From Alphaproteobacteria bacterium (lineage in GTDB: Bacteria; Pseudomonadota; Alphaproteobacteria; Micavibrionales; Micavibrionaceae), in contig JAFLCW010000004.1 of the NCBI GenBank assembly GCA_017302165.1, positions 1 through 59,833 on the forward strand: a stretch of 59,833 bases of DNA, in the 5' to 3' direction. This document shows positions 36,085 through 46,433 of the stretch, piece by piece. The notes beneath the pieces were generated by a model. The model did not search any database and was not told the DNA's origin. It saw only the letters and a list, made by a program, of their open reading frames with translations. Each line of letters starts with the position of its first letter. The first letter of the stretch is position 1. The position numbers and the translations under genes were made by a program.

Positions 36085-36525
36085 ATGCGTGCACATGTCG
36101 CTTGGCTGACCCTTTTTTTTACCCTGATATCCTCTTCGGCTTTTGCCCGGGAAGCCCTGATCTTTCGCGCCCCAACGGAAGACCACAGGGATCAAGTGGT
36201 AACGGAATATATCAGCACCCACTATCCGCAAACTCTCAGGCCGTATGTTTTTGCCCGGGTCGATATGAATGATGACGGTATCCCCGAATATATCGTCCGG
36301 CCACAAAATCATACGCGCAAATCCGTCTCCCCCCACCATATCCTGTCTGTCCGGCGACGGCAGGTTGCGGATTGGGGGATGATCCCGGCACAAAAACTGG
36401 AGATATCCGATAAAAAACAAGGCGTGTTTCGACAGATTCTGGTTTACAATCAACCGCGTAACGATTTTTACCACGAAATCTGGCTCTATACGGACGGCCG
36501 CTATCAATCACCCCGTTCCCCTTAA
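36085..36525 (+). CDS. Secreted protein with a calcium-type Asp loop
   Basis: 146 residues. Signal peptide cut likely after SSAFA. The segment DMNDDGIPEYI has the DxNxDGxPE spacing of EF-hand-like or FG-GAP calcium loops. The rest is a beta-rich domain with no known family. The next gene has the same kind of loop (DLNKDKIPE) after a signal peptide, so the two may be diverged relatives. Weak Shine-Dalgarno. Confidence 0.65.
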   Translation: MRAHVAWLTLFFTLISSSAFAREALIFRAPTEDHRDQVVTEYISTHYPQTLRPYVFARVDMNDDGIPEYIVRPQNHTRKSVSPHHILSVRRRQVADWGMIPAQKLEISDKKQGVFRQILVYNQPRNDFYHEIWLYTDGRYQSPRSP

Positions 36526-36580
36526 AAGCCATCTTTTGCGAAAATCGCGCACTTACGGCTAAAATGAAAGGATGGTATTC

Positions 36581-37153
36581 ATGCCCTCGCCCCGAATAAG
36601 AACCATTCGTCATCTTTTTTTGGCTGTGGCGTCTTGCTTTGCCCTCTCTGGAAATCTGGCCTTCGCACAAACCCAAGTGACACCACCGGAAGACATTCCG
36701 TTTCAGATGTTTCAATCCCCCGATAAACCGGAATATGCCGCCGCACTGAAACTCATGGCGCATCTTTATCAAGATCAAGAAAAAACACCCGGTTATTGGG
36801 ATCCCGTGAATAAAAAATGGCTGTCCTACCCCATGATCGCCATTTACCAGATAGATTTAAACAAAGATAAAATCCCAGAAATCGTTGCCTATCCGATTGA
36901 GATGGAACCTGAAGAAACGGGCATATTGTGTCCCGATAAAGTGGGGTGCCCCTATGTTGTGTTTGAAATGAACGGCAATAAAATTCGGCAGATTGCCTTA
37001 TTTGCATCCTATAGGTTTTCGCCAGACAATAGCTCTCATAATGGTTATACACGCCTGAGAGCCTATACAAGAACGCTCCGGCAAGATCCCAATTACTACG
37101 AACTTTTTGAATATAATTCGCAAAAACGCACCTATGAGATGCTGAAACGATAA
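36581..37153 (+). CDS. Secreted protein with a DxNxDxIPE loop
   Basis: 190 residues from the ATG at 36581 (AAAGGA eight bases before it; an ATG nine bases earlier is too close). Signal peptide cut likely after LAFA. The DLNKDKIPEIV segment matches the position and form of the loop in the preceding gene. Two cysteines near residues 120 and 125 (LCPDKVGCP) may pair. Not recognised. Ten bases before the M23 gene, in the same direction. Confidence 0.65.
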   Translation: MPSPRIRTIRHLFLAVASCFALSGNLAFAQTQVTPPEDIPFQMFQSPDKPEYAAALKLMAHLYQDQEKTPGYWDPVNKKWLSYPMIAIYQIDLNKDKIPEIVAYPIEMEPEETGILCPDKVGCPYVVFEMNGNKIRQIALFASYRFSPDNSSHNGYTRLRAYTRTLRQDPNYYELFEYNSQKRTYEMLKR

Positions 37154-37162
37154 ATATTACGG

Positions 37163-38926
37163 ATGCTGACACGCGGGGGATATATCTGGCTTTTATTACT
37201 TCTGGCATGCTTCGTCTGCATGCCAGAATTTGCGCGCGCCCAGCAGGCCTGCTCCATCAGCCAACCTTCTTTGACAGGTAAAAATGGTGAGAAATCCACC
37301 ATCAGCAGTCCCTTTGGGATGAGGATGCACCCGGTTCATGGTGTCATGAAATTCCATGCTGGCGTTGACGTCAATACACCGGGCGCGTCTGATTGCAATC
37401 AACCCGTCAAGGTGCAGGAAGGCTGTACACGGAAATTTTATGGCCCGCGTGGCGGGTATGGGAATCTTTTGATTGTCAGTTGCGGCAATGGTGTTGAACT
37501 CTACTACGCCCACCTGAACAGCTATAACGATACAACTAAAACCGCTTATGTTGGCAATACTGGGATTGGGACGGGGTGTCACCTGCACTATGAAACACGG
37601 ATTGATGGCAAGATGGTCGATCCGGAATGCGTGTGGGGAAGTGGTACCGCCCGCGGTCGATCCTGCCCTTCGATCGGCAAACCAAATATGTGTAACGCCG
37701 CCCACCGTGAAGCCTTGAAGAACCATACAACCAGCCGAGCCGGAAAAGGCTCACCCAGCAATTCGAATACGGGAACTAATAGTACAACTCAGACAACCCA
37801 AAATCCCAATGGATCAACCACCATGGTCACGAGTTTACCCACGTTACCAAATGGAACTCGAACGGTGATTACCCAAACAAACAACCCGGATGGCTCTACC
37901 ACGACATCCACCACCGTGACTTATCCGGATGGATCAACCCAGACAACAACGACTACAGTCGGCGGCGGCATTGAAGATGAAGATGGCAAAGATGATACAG
38001 GTGATGGCGACGAAGAAGACGAAACAACCACGGTAACAACGACGCCCCCAACCCCTACACCTGAACCGCCAGAGACTCCTGACCCCCCCTCACCACCTAC
38101 GCCCCATGAAACACCGGTTGGTTCTGATCTTGTGCCCCAAAAACCAGATAGCGAGGATTCAAAACTTTCAGGTTGTGCCGTGGATACGTGGACAAGCATG
38201 GTCAATCAGGCGGTCTTGGAATCGCGCCGTGAAGTTGTCATGAACCAGACCTACATCGTCAAGCCTGACAGTGTTCTGGCCTATGCCTGCTTTAAACATT
38301 GGAACAAAAGCATTCAAGGTAATGCCGGCCCCATTTTTAGTGAGAGCACACGCTTCTCCCCGCAAGTGGATATCAGCAGTACATCTCCCCGAAAACCCAA
38401 GCAAAAACAAGTTAACGGTTTTGCAGGCCTTGGTGCCACCTCTTTAGATAACGCCTTAAACTCAACGGTCTATTCGGCGGCAGATACGTATCTGAACACC
38501 AATTTCAACCACAAGATGCTGGGAGGCACTACAGAGATTGAAAGTGATGCCTTTCAATGTAATGTCATGCAGAATGTCTGGAAAGCCGCCAAATGCCGCA
38601 ACTTTGCCACCACAAAAGTCTTTTATACATTTGCTGAATTAATCAACGAAGACCCTCGGCAATTCCCTGCCAATATGAAGTGCGATGATACGGGCATCAA
38701 ACAGGAGTTGATTGACTGGGCAAAGAACAAAGATAAAAAGGTCAAATATGACCCGCTCAAGACCCATCTTAAATATCTCTCGGATCCGTCATCTTGCGCA
38801 TTAAGCATTCCGACTGGCATTAAAGTCCACAAGCGCGTGGAAGGTGAATTGAAAACAGATACCGTAGATGTGGTCTGCTCGAATGTCGGATGCACATCTA
38901 AAGATGGAACATGTCAAAAATGGTAA
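37163..38926 (+). CDS. M23 endopeptidase with low-complexity linker and nine-cysteine C-terminal domain
   Basis: 587 residues. Signal peptide ends near ARAQ. An M23 (LytM) zinc peptidase domain follows: HAGVD (His65, Asp69), YYAHL (His117) and CHLHYE (His140, His142), all ligands kept, so it should cut peptidoglycan cross-bridges or stems. Several extra cysteines (78, 88, 107, 139, 156, 168) suggest disulfides. Then comes a Ser/Thr/Gly-rich linker with repeats of the PDGST type (about 205-265), an acidic patch, and a Pro/Thr stretch. From about 330 to the end is a domain with nine cysteines, shared with the next gene. Confidence 0.85.
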   Translation: MLTRGGYIWLLLLLACFVCMPEFARAQQACSISQPSLTGKNGEKSTISSPFGMRMHPVHGVMKFHAGVDVNTPGASDCNQPVKVQEGCTRKFYGPRGGYGNLLIVSCGNGVELYYAHLNSYNDTTKTAYVGNTGIGTGCHLHYETRIDGKMVDPECVWGSGTARGRSCPSIGKPNMCNAAHREALKNHTTSRAGKGSPSNSNTGTNSTTQTTQNPNGSTTMVTSLPTLPNGTRTVITQTNNPDGSTTTSTTVTYPDGSTQTTTTTVGGGIEDEDGKDDTGDGDEEDETTTVTTTPPTPTPEPPETPDPPSPPTPHETPVGSDLVPQKPDSEDSKLSGCAVDTWTSMVNQAVLESRREVVMNQTYIVKPDSVLAYACFKHWNKSIQGNAGPIFSESTRFSPQVDISSTSPRKPKQKQVNGFAGLGATSLDNALNSTVYSAADTYLNTNFNHKMLGGTTEIESDAFQCNVMQNVWKAAKCRNFATTKVFYTFAELINEDPRQFPANMKCDDTGIKQELIDWAKNKDKKVKYDPLKTHLKYLSDPSSCALSIPTGIKVHKRVEGELKTDTVDVVCSNVGCTSKDGTCQKW

Positions 38927-38985
38927 TGATATCAACATGTTTGCCTTTAGGGGTAAAACTAGGATAAAATAAAGGGGTCATGAAG

Positions 38986-39975
38986 ATGAAAATAACAAAA
39001 TATCTAGTCCTGGGCTTTCTTTTGATCAGCAACATAATGGGCATGGCTTATGCGGCTGATGTTGATGGCGTTCCAGTACCCATAGGGCCTGGTTTTGGCG
39101 GAGGTGCCGCCGCGGGCGGCGGCGGGGGCAAAATTGCTGACCAACCTTGTGATCCCCGATATTGGGACTCACTCAAAGCCAAAGCATGGCTCGAAGCCGA
39201 ACGAGAAATCATTCAAAATCAGAATCTGATTTTCAAGCCAGATAGCGTTCTTGAATATGTTTGTTTTGATAAATTTGTTGATCACACCGCCGCGAAGGGC
39301 GGAGATATCTTTGTACATACCAAATATTTTGGCCGTGAAATTATTACGCGTGGCTCAAACGAATCCATGGAAACAGGTTTAAAAAATGTCGTTTATGATG
39401 CCCTGAAGGCCTATGATGATGGCAGTTTTAAAGATAATAAATTTTTTGCCGACCGCTACGAACATATTAATAATAAATCTGGAGATGATAATTATCCGCA
39501 AGCAAAAGCCCCTTCGGCAGGTGGAAGTTATAGCTGTAATGTCATGCAGAATGTTTGGAAAACCGCCAAATGTATCAATTTTATAGATAACAAGGAAAAA
39601 TTTGCCAAAACTGATGGCTTTTATCCTTTCAAGGAAATTAAACCCTTAAACGGTGGAAAGACCGTCGAGGGATATGAAGATTCATTCTCTGGCGATAAAG
39701 ATGTCCGTCAATGGCCGGCCAATCTGAAATGCGCTGGCCCGACCAAAGATGAATGGGAGCTTGAAAACAACAATAATAAAAACAATAACAATCTTTATGT
39801 GTTTAAAGCTCCTTTGGCTAAAGATTTCGAAAAAGTCAGAGATAAAATTGAACCTGGAAAATGCGGCTCAATCATCAAGACAGGGGTGCGCATTATCATT
39901 AATGGGCAGGACACCGGGGAAGATGGCGTGTGCACAAACCCGGGCTGTACGTATAAAAGCGGAAGCTGTTCTTAA
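38986..39975 (+). CDS. Secreted nine-cysteine protein, relative of the M23 gene's C-terminal domain
   Basis: 329 residues from the ATG at 38986 (AAGGGG eight bases before; an ATG at 38980 is too close). Signal peptide to about AYA, then a Gly/Ala-rich stretch. The rest matches the C-terminal domain of the M23 protein: NQNLIFKPDSVLEYVCF against NQTYIVKPDSVLAYACF, CNVMQNVWKTAKC against CNVMQNVWKAAKC, then RQWPANLKC against RQFPANMKC, and VCTNPGC against VCSNVGC. All nine cysteines are kept in order. Family not recognised. Convergent with 39972-40289. Confidence 0.75.
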   Translation: MKITKYLVLGFLLISNIMGMAYAADVDGVPVPIGPGFGGGAAAGGGGGKIADQPCDPRYWDSLKAKAWLEAEREIIQNQNLIFKPDSVLEYVCFDKFVDHTAAKGGDIFVHTKYFGREIITRGSNESMETGLKNVVYDALKAYDDGSFKDNKFFADRYEHINNKSGDDNYPQAKAPSAGGSYSCNVMQNVWKTAKCINFIDNKEKFAKTDGFYPFKEIKPLNGGKTVEGYEDSFSGDKDVRQWPANLKCAGPTKDEWELENNNNKNNNNLYVFKAPLAKDFEKVRDKIEPGKCGSIIKTGVRIIINGQDTGEDGVCTNPGCTYKSGSCS

Positions 39976-40289
39976 ACATCTTTTCTGGATTGCGCACTGG
40001 CAATGCTGGCGGCTACTTCCTGCATAAATGCCTTGCCGCCTTTTGATAGGGTCATGAACTTCAGGATCGTTTCGAACGTCTTGCGCCGGGCTTCGGTTTG
40101 TTCAGCCTCGCGAGAAACCTCAGGGAACGGAACCGATTCCCCCATGGAACGCCTGACAACTTGGGCAACGTTATCCAGTAACGCCTGATCCATCCCGGCG
40201 CGGATATGCCGGTAATGTTCCATGGCCACCTTGTGAACCACGGCTGTTTTAATCTTTTTCTGCTCTTTTTGGGGCGGTTTTTCGGTCAT
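39972..40289 (-). CDS. Helical protein of unknown function
   Basis: 105 residues, not recognised. Charged N-terminus, then helices (AVVHKVAMEHYRHIRAG, and LLDNVAQVVRRSM) and a Lys/Ala C-terminal helix. No export signal. Its stop overlaps the stop of the nine-cysteine gene by four bases. Divergent from waaA across 54 bases. A clear Shine-Dalgarno is not seen. Confidence 0.55.
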   Translation of the reverse strand: MTEKPPQKEQKKIKTAVVHKVAMEHYRHIRAGMDQALLDNVAQVVRRSMGESVPFPEVSREAEQTEARRKTFETILKFMTLSKGGKAFMQEVAASIASAQSRKDV

Positions 40290-40343
40290 GGATGCAATTT
40301 TTTTGCCTTTTGGAAGTCTATTGCTTATACCATCTCATTGTAA

Positions 40344-41621
40344 ATGCTGGGAATGTATAAAAAATTAATAGCTCGGGCGACCCCTGTGATTTCACGGGTG
40401 CTGGATCGCCGTTTGGCCGCTGGAAAAGAAGACCCGCGCCGAATTGCGGAGCGTCAAGGTGTGCCCTCTCAGCCTCGCCCCCTCAACGATATTGTCTGGA
40501 TTCACGCCGCGAGCGTCGGCGAGGCGCAATCCGCGCTAATACTGATAGATCATCTGGCATCTATGACGTCAGCCACATTTCTGATGACGACGGGCACACG
40601 CACATCGGCCGATCTCATGTCACGGCGTCTGCCGCCTCAGGCCATTCATCAATATCTGCCTGCGGATCATCCGGCATGGGTGTCCCGATTTCTGGATCAT
40701 TGGCGCCCGAAACTCGTGCTCTGGATGGAATCTGAACTCTGGCCGAATATGCTCATGGAAATTCAATCCCGGCAAATCCCTGCTCTCCTGGTCAATGCCC
40801 GTCTATCGAACAAATCTTATCGTTACTGGCGATGCCTTGGGTCTTCGGCTCGAACTATCCTTAATACGTTCAAGATTATTCTTGCGCAAACAGACATAGA
40901 CGCCAAACGTTTTAAAAAACTAGGGTCACGTCATGTGGTTGTCACAGATAATTTAAAATATAGTGCCGCACCTCTACCGGTGAATGAGCAGGATATTTTG
41001 ATCACCTCGCTCAACCGTCCCTTATGGGTTTATGCCAGTACGCATCAGGGAGAGGAATCATTAGCGTGCCGAATTCATGCGCGGCTTAAAAAACATATAC
41101 CCAATCTTTTGACGATTATTATTCCCCGCCATCCAGAAAGACGGGATCACGTTTCAGCCGAGATATTATCCTACAATTTAACATTCACCCAGCGAGGGGA
41201 TAATCATGCCTTACCCCGCCCTGGAGATGATATCTATCTGGTGGATACATTGGGCGAATTAGGTCTTTTTTACCGGATCAGTCCCATCGCCATGATCGGT
41301 AGATCCTTTAGTGATGATGGTGGTGGCGGACATAACCCGATTGAGGCCGCACAGTTAAACTGCGCCGTATTAACAGGCCCCCATGTTAAATTTCAGCAAG
41401 AGATTTTCAACGACATGCTGGCCGTGCATGCCTGTGAACAAGTCACGAGCGAGAATGATTTATTTAACACGCTACTCTCTCTTTTAACCGATGATCATGA
41501 GCGTCAAAAACTTCAGGATGCCGCACGCCGCTTTGCAGAGAATAAATCAGGCGTTATTCATCGTGTGATGGCAGAAATCAAGCCTTTTATCCTCGAGCAC
41601 GGTGCCAACGATGCCGTTTAA
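40344..41621 (+). CDS. waaA: 3-deoxy-D-manno-octulosonic acid transferase
   Basis: Inner-membrane GT30 enzyme that adds Kdo to lipid IVA. 425 residues with IHAASVGEAQSA (catalytic Glu60), LWMESELWPNML and late GGGGHNPIEAAQ, all family marks. ATG at 40344 or 40353; neither has a strong Shine-Dalgarno. First of three lipid A genes in a row. Confidence 0.95.
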   Translation: MLGMYKKLIARATPVISRVLDRRLAAGKEDPRRIAERQGVPSQPRPLNDIVWIHAASVGEAQSALILIDHLASMTSATFLMTTGTRTSADLMSRRLPPQAIHQYLPADHPAWVSRFLDHWRPKLVLWMESELWPNMLMEIQSRQIPALLVNARLSNKSYRYWRCLGSSARTILNTFKIILAQTDIDAKRFKKLGSRHVVVTDNLKYSAAPLPVNEQDILITSLNRPLWVYASTHQGEESLACRIHARLKKHIPNLLTIIIPRHPERRDHVSAEILSYNLTFTQRGDNHALPRPGDDIYLVDTLGELGLFYRISPIAMIGRSFSDDGGGGHNPIEAAQLNCAVLTGPHVKFQQEIFNDMLAVHACEQVTSENDLFNTLLSLLTDDHERQKLQDAARRFAENKSGVIHRVMAEIKPFILEHGANDAV

Positions 41622-42576
41622 GACACCTAATTTCTGGGGACACAAAAAATCAGTCTGGGCGAGCATACTATCGCCCCTCTCGTGCCTCTATCTGGCGGGG
41701 CATCGCCTGAATGTAAAACGTCAGAAATCTTACACGTCCTCGCTTCCGGTGATATGCGTTGGAAACATCGTCGCAGGCGGAAGCGGCAAGACTCCGGCAG
41801 TCATTTCGCTGGTTGATCTGTTAAATAAAGACAGTGGATTTCACAATATTTACATTCTGACGCGTGGATATGGCGGCACACTCAAAGGCCCGACCAGCCT
41901 CTCCCTCGCTGACCAGACCCACGATGAGACAGGTGATGAGGCCAGATTACTCGCGCATCATGCACCGGTTATCTTGAGTGCCGATCGTCCGGCGGGGGCA
42001 AAACTGGCTGAATTGGCCGGCGCCGACTTGCTCATCATGGATGACGGGCTTCAAAACCCAACGCTCTCAAAGACCCTATCTTTTCTGGTCGTGGATGATT
42101 CTTTTGGACTGGGGAATGGACGATTGATCCCGGCGGGGCCGCTTCGCGAGCCTGTCTTGGATACCTTAAATAAAACCGATGCCATCATTTTGATCGGCAA
42201 AAACTTACCGTTCGAAACAGATAAGCCCGTATTCAACGCACAGATTAAGCCCGCGCGCATACTGCCATCTAATACACCCTATATCGCGTTCGCCGGAATT
42301 GGTAGACCTGGTAAATTTTTAACAACATTACAGGACATAAAGGTGAATCTCATTGATTTTCATGCCTATGCTGACCATCATCCCTATTCAGAAAAAGATA
42401 TCCAAAAACTGAAAGAACGCGCCAGAATATCCGGAGCCACCCTGATCACAACGGAAAAAGATATGGTACGCCTCTCCCCTTCTCTCGCAGAAGGTATTGA
42501 AACATTGCCGATTTCCCTTGTTTTTGATGACCCGTCAGCCGTCCGTTCCTTTATTGAGGCAAAGATCGCGAAATGA
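41611..42576 (+). CDS. lpxK: Tetraacyldisaccharide 4'-kinase
   Basis: Phosphorylates the lipid A disaccharide 4' position. 321 residues from the ATG at 41611: P-loop VGNIVAGGSGKTP (about 50-61), DDGLQNPTL, and GRLIPAGPLREP. Overlaps waaA by 11 bases and lpxL by four. Confidence 0.95.
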   Translation: MPFKTPNFWGHKKSVWASILSPLSCLYLAGHRLNVKRQKSYTSSLPVICVGNIVAGGSGKTPAVISLVDLLNKDSGFHNIYILTRGYGGTLKGPTSLSLADQTHDETGDEARLLAHHAPVILSADRPAGAKLAELAGADLLIMDDGLQNPTLSKTLSFLVVDDSFGLGNGRLIPAGPLREPVLDTLNKTDAIILIGKNLPFETDKPVFNAQIKPARILPSNTPYIAFAGIGRPGKFLTTLQDIKVNLIDFHAYADHHPYSEKDIQKLKERARISGATLITTEKDMVRLSPSLAEGIETLPISLVFDDPSAVRSFIEAKIAK

Positions 42577-43439
42577 AAAAAATATCCTACGCGATTGAAG
42601 CCTTTTGTCTTTACCTGATTTTTGGATTTCTGGGGATGCTTCCTGTAACCTGGGCTTCGGGTGTAGGAGGTTTTGTCGGGCGTCATGTGGGACAGCGCAT
42701 GGCCGTATCGCGCAAAGCCTTAAAAAATATCGCCCGTGCTTTCCCGCACGATAACACCTCTACACACCAAAAAATATTGATGGATATGTGGGATAATCTG
42801 GGTCGTACGATGGCGGAATACCCGCACCTTAAGACCATCGCCGCCCATTACGTCCAGATAGAAAATCTGGATATCCTTGATGCGTATCCACCAGATCAGA
42901 ATTTTGTTTTCTTTTCTGCTCATCTGGCAAATTGGGAAATTTGTGCCCCGAGCATTTTTTTAGCGCGCCAGATTGAATTGAATCTGGTTTATCGCGCCCC
43001 GAATAACCCATGGGTCAATCGGTTACTGGATCATTATCGCCGGGCGGTGCTTAATATCCTGACGATACCTAAATCAAAGAAAGGGGCTCGGGATATAGTC
43101 CGGGTGCTCGCCGATAAAAAACATTTAGGTATTCTGATTGACCAAAAATATAACGAAGGTGTGGCGGTTCCCTTTTTTGGGCATCCGGCTATGACATCCC
43201 CTGCCTTTGTTCAACTGGCACAGAAATTTGAAGCCCCCCTGATCCCGGCTCAAGTGATCCGTGAATCTGGATGTTCCTTCCGGATGATTTTTCACCCTCC
43301 CCTGCCTACCGCTGGCCGGGATGTTCAGGCCGTCATAACCGAGGCACATACTCTGCTCGAGACATGGATCACCGATCACCCGGGGCAATGGTTATGGCTC
43401 CACCGGAGATGGGATTCTGATGCCCTTAAAGGCTTATAA
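42573..43439 (+). CDS. lpxL: Lauroyl/myristoyl acyltransferase (LpxL family)
   Basis: Late acyltransferase of lipid A. 288 residues: N-terminal membrane helix (IEAFCLYLIFGFLGMLP) and the HX4E active-site motif SAHLANWE (His117, Glu122), with a conserved LNLVYRAPNN block. ATGA overlap with lpxK. Confidence 0.92.
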   Translation: MKKISYAIEAFCLYLIFGFLGMLPVTWASGVGGFVGRHVGQRMAVSRKALKNIARAFPHDNTSTHQKILMDMWDNLGRTMAEYPHLKTIAAHYVQIENLDILDAYPPDQNFVFFSAHLANWEICAPSIFLARQIELNLVYRAPNNPWVNRLLDHYRRAVLNILTIPKSKKGARDIVRVLADKKHLGILIDQKYNEGVAVPFFGHPAMTSPAFVQLAQKFEAPLIPAQVIRESGCSFRMIFHPPLPTAGRDVQAVITEAHTLLETWITDHPGQWLWLHRRWDSDALKGL

Positions 43440-43477
43440 CCCTTGCGCTTTTGCCTTAAATTACCTACATATTTGAC

Positions 43478-44824
43478 ATGACACAATGGAACCCACAGGC
43501 ATGGCGCGATAAGCCAGCCAAACAACTCCCTGATTATCCAGATATGGGACACCTGAACCGGGTGGAACGTTCGCTCGCCGGCATGCCGCCGCTGGTTTTT
43601 GCAGGTGAAGCCCGCAAGCTTAAATCCCAGCTGGCCAGTGTGGCACAAGGCAATATGTTTGTGCTTCAGGGCGGAGATTGCGCCGAGAGTTTTTCCGAGT
43701 TCAGTGCCAATAAAATACGCGATACATTCCGTATTCTGCTTCAGATGGCCGTTGTGATGACCTATGCGGGGGCAACGCCCATTGTCAAAATGGGACGTAT
43801 TGCGGGGCAATTCGCCAAACCCCGGTCGGACGATACCGAAACCAAAAATGGTATCACCTTGCCCAGCTATCGCGGGGATAATGTCAATGCACAGGAATTT
43901 ACCCCTGAAGCGCGTACCCCCAACCCGGATTTGATGTTGCGTGCCTATAACCAATCGGCCGCAACTCTTAACTTGCTTCGTGCCTTTGCCCAAGGCGGTT
44001 ATGCCGATCTGCATAAGGTACATAATTGGAGTCTTGATTTTGTAAAGGACTCTCCTCTGACGGAGAGATACGAGGCCGTTGCTAACGAAATATCCAAAGC
44101 GCTTGATTTCATGGCCGCCTGCGGTGTGACAGGAGATAAGGTTGCCGCTATTCGGGAGACAGATTTTTATACCTGCCACGAAGCCCTGTTACTTCCCTAT
44201 GAAGAAGCCATGACTCGTGTCGATAGTACAACCGGGGACTGGTATGATACGTCTGCCCATTTCTTGTGGATTGGCGCCCGCACCAAACAGACAGATGGGG
44301 CACAGGTTGAATTTGCCCGGGGGATCAAAAATCCTATTGGTCTCAAATGTTCCCCTGATCTTGACGCAGATACGTTGCTCAAACTCACCGATATTCTGAA
44401 CCCTGACAATGAACCAGGCAGATTAACGTTGATCGCCCGGATGGGGCACGGCAAGGTTGAAGATAAACTCTCGCCGCTGGTTCGTGCCATCAAATCCGAA
44501 GGACGAAATGTGGCCTGGATTTGTGATCCGATGCATGGCAACACGGAAAAAACGGCATCAGGTTATAAAACCCGGCAGTTTGATAATATTCTGGGCGAGG
44601 TCAAATCTTTCTTCGCTGTCCACAAAGCCGAAGGGACACGTCCCGGCGGCGTTCATTTTGAAATGACAGGGGATAATGTCACGGAATGCGTGGGCGGCAC
44701 CTACACGGTGACCGAAGAAAGTCTCGCCGAACGTTATAAAACAGCCTGTGACCCGCGATTAAATGCCGCGCAATCATTAGAACTGGCATTTTTGGTTGGC
44801 GATGAGTTAAGGGCGATACGGTGA
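43478..44824 (+). CDS. 3-deoxy-7-phosphoheptulonate synthase, class II
   Basis: First enzyme of the shikimate pathway. 448 residues, class II length: PALVF-type N-terminus ([10 protein letters not shown]), [10 protein letters not shown], the [16 protein letters not shown] substrate segment, and [10 protein letters not shown] near the metal site. Not related to E. coli AroG by sequence. Stop overlaps the nadE GTG by four bases. Confidence 0.96.
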   Translation: MTQWNPQAWRDKPAKQLPDYPDMGHLNRVERSLAGMPPLVFAGEARKLKSQLASVAQGNMFVLQGGDCAESFSEFSANKIRDTFRILLQMAVVMTYAGATPIVKMGRIAGQFAKPRSDDTETKNGITLPSYRGDNVNAQEFTPEARTPNPDLMLRAYNQSAATLNLLRAFAQGGYADLHKVHNWSLDFVKDSPLTERYEAVANEISKALDFMAACGVTGDKVAAIRETDFYTCHEALLLPYEEAMTRVDSTTGDWYDTSAHFLWIGARTKQTDGAQVEFARGIKNPIGLKCSPDLDADTLLKLTDILNPDNEPGRLTLIARMGHGKVEDKLSPLVRAIKSEGRNVAWICDPMHGNTEKTASGYKTRQFDNILGEVKSFFAVHKAEGTRPGGVHFEMTGDNVTECVGGTYTVTEESLAERYKTACDPRLNAAQSLELAFLVGDELRAIR

Positions 44825-46410
44825 CCGGGTCGCTATACTTCACGCTGGCGCAAATAAACCCGCTGGTGGGGGATGTTCGTTATAACACAGAGCTTGTGGC
44901 GCGGCATTGGCAAGAATGCGCCTCTGATCTTATTCTTTTCCCTGAATGTGTATTATCGGGATATCCCGCCGATGATTTAATCTTAAACCAGAGTTTTCTG
45001 GCCTGCATCAAACATCATTTTGAAAATCTGGTATCTCAAAGTCTTCATTTTTCAGCAGGCGCGATCATCACCTTACCGTGGGTAGAAAACGGACTCACCT
45101 ATAACGCCGCTTTTTTGGTTGAGGGCGGCAAAGTCTTGGGGCGTGTGCTCAAGCACAACTTACCCAATTACGGCACATTTGATGATAAACGTGTGTTCGT
45201 ATCCGGTGCCCTGCCGGAACCCATTGAATTCCGCGGCCACAAAATTGGTGTGCTGGTCTGTGAAGACACATGGTTTCCCGAACCTGCCTTACACTTAAAA
45301 AAACAAGGGGCAACCATTTTATTATCCGCCAACGCCAGTCCGTTTGAATGGACAAAACATCCACGGCGTCATGCTGTTCTGATGGCGCGCGTTCGGGAAA
45401 CAGGGTTACCACTCATCTACGTCAACCAAGTCTCCGGGCATGATGACCTTTTGTATGATGGTGGCTCCTGTGTTTTGAATACAGCCGGCGAAGTTACCCA
45501 TCAACTCCCCTTCTTCGAAGAATGTGTTTTTACCCTTCCATCAGATAAATACAAAAACGCACCTTTTTTTCCTGACAATTATGCCCTGCTCTATCAGGCT
45601 CTATGTTTTGGCTTGAAAGAATATGTACGTAAAAATGGATTTAAAACTGTTGTCATTGGATTATCTGGCGGAATTGACAGCGCGCTGACCGCGGCTTTGT
45701 CGGTAGATGCACTGGGATCGGATAACGTCCGGTGTGTGATGATGCCCTCACGTTTCACCTCACCCAAAAGCTTAGAAGATGCCCAAAAATGCGCGGATCT
45801 TTTAGGCGTAGCATACGATACTATTTCGATTGAACCTCCACTTGCGGCCTATGAAAGCCTTATCCCCTTACCGGGATTAGCGCATGAAAATATTCAGTCC
45901 AGAATTCGGGGGACGATTTTGATGGCTTTATCCAACCAGACAGGGGCGATGGTCGTCACCACTGGCAATAAATCAGAAATGGCCGTCGGCTATGCCACAC
46001 TCTATGGGGATATGTGCGGTGGATATAACGCGCTGAAGGATGTTTATAAAACAGATGTATTTAAATTGGCATGGTGGCGTAATACCCAAAACCCGGCCAT
46101 CCCCGAATCTACGATAACGCGTCCGCCCACCGCTGAACTCAAGGCAGGCCAGACCGATCAGGACAGCCTGCCCCCCTATGACATACTGGACAAGGTATTA
46201 CATGGGTTGATTGAAGATAATCTGGGCGTGGATGACATGGTCGCCCGGGGGTTTGACCGGGATCTGGTCCTGCGGGTGTTTCATCTGCTGGATGCCTCGG
46301 AATATAAACGAAAACAGTCTGCCCCGGGCACCAAAGTCAGCCGGAAAGCCTTTGGCCGGGATCGCCGGTACCCCATCGTCAATGGTTTTCGTAAAAACAT
46401 TGAAAGATAA
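44821..46410 (+). CDS. nadE: Glutamine-dependent NAD+ synthetase
   Basis: 529 residues, GTG start overlapping the DAHP synthase stop. N-terminal nitrilase-like glutaminase with triad Glu42, Lys111 ([10 protein letters not shown]) and Cys147 (VLVCEDTW); C-terminal ammonia-dependent synthetase with the ATP-pyrophosphatase loop LSGGIDSA at about 282. Makes NAD from deamido-NAD. Confidence 0.96.
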   Translation: MTGSLYFTLAQINPLVGDVRYNTELVARHWQECASDLILFPECVLSGYPADDLILNQSFLACIKHHFENLVSQSLHFSAGAIITLPWVENGLTYNAAFLVEGGKVLGRVLKHNLPNYGTFDDKRVFVSGALPEPIEFRGHKIGVLVCEDTWFPEPALHLKKQGATILLSANASPFEWTKHPRRHAVLMARVRETGLPLIYVNQVSGHDDLLYDGGSCVLNTAGEVTHQLPFFEECVFTLPSDKYKNAPFFPDNYALLYQALCFGLKEYVRKNGFKTVVIGLSGGIDSALTAALSVDALGSDNVRCVMMPSRFTSPKSLEDAQKCADLLGVAYDTISIEPPLAAYESLIPLPGLAHENIQSRIRGTILMALSNQTGAMVVTTGNKSEMAVGYATLYGDMCGGYNALKDVYKTDVFKLAWWRNTQNPAIPESTITRPPTAELKAGQTDQDSLPPYDILDKVLHGLIEDNLGVDDMVARGFDRDLVLRVFHLLDASEYKRKQSAPGTKVSRKAFGRDRRYPIVNGFRKNIER

Positions 46411-46433
46411 CCTAAAAACAGGTATCAAGGGAT

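Noticed and set aside
37921..38205. A Ser/Gly/Val-rich minus-strand frame
   Set aside because: It is the antisense of the PDGST and Pro/Thr linker of the M23 protein, and its composition is a by-product of that repeat.
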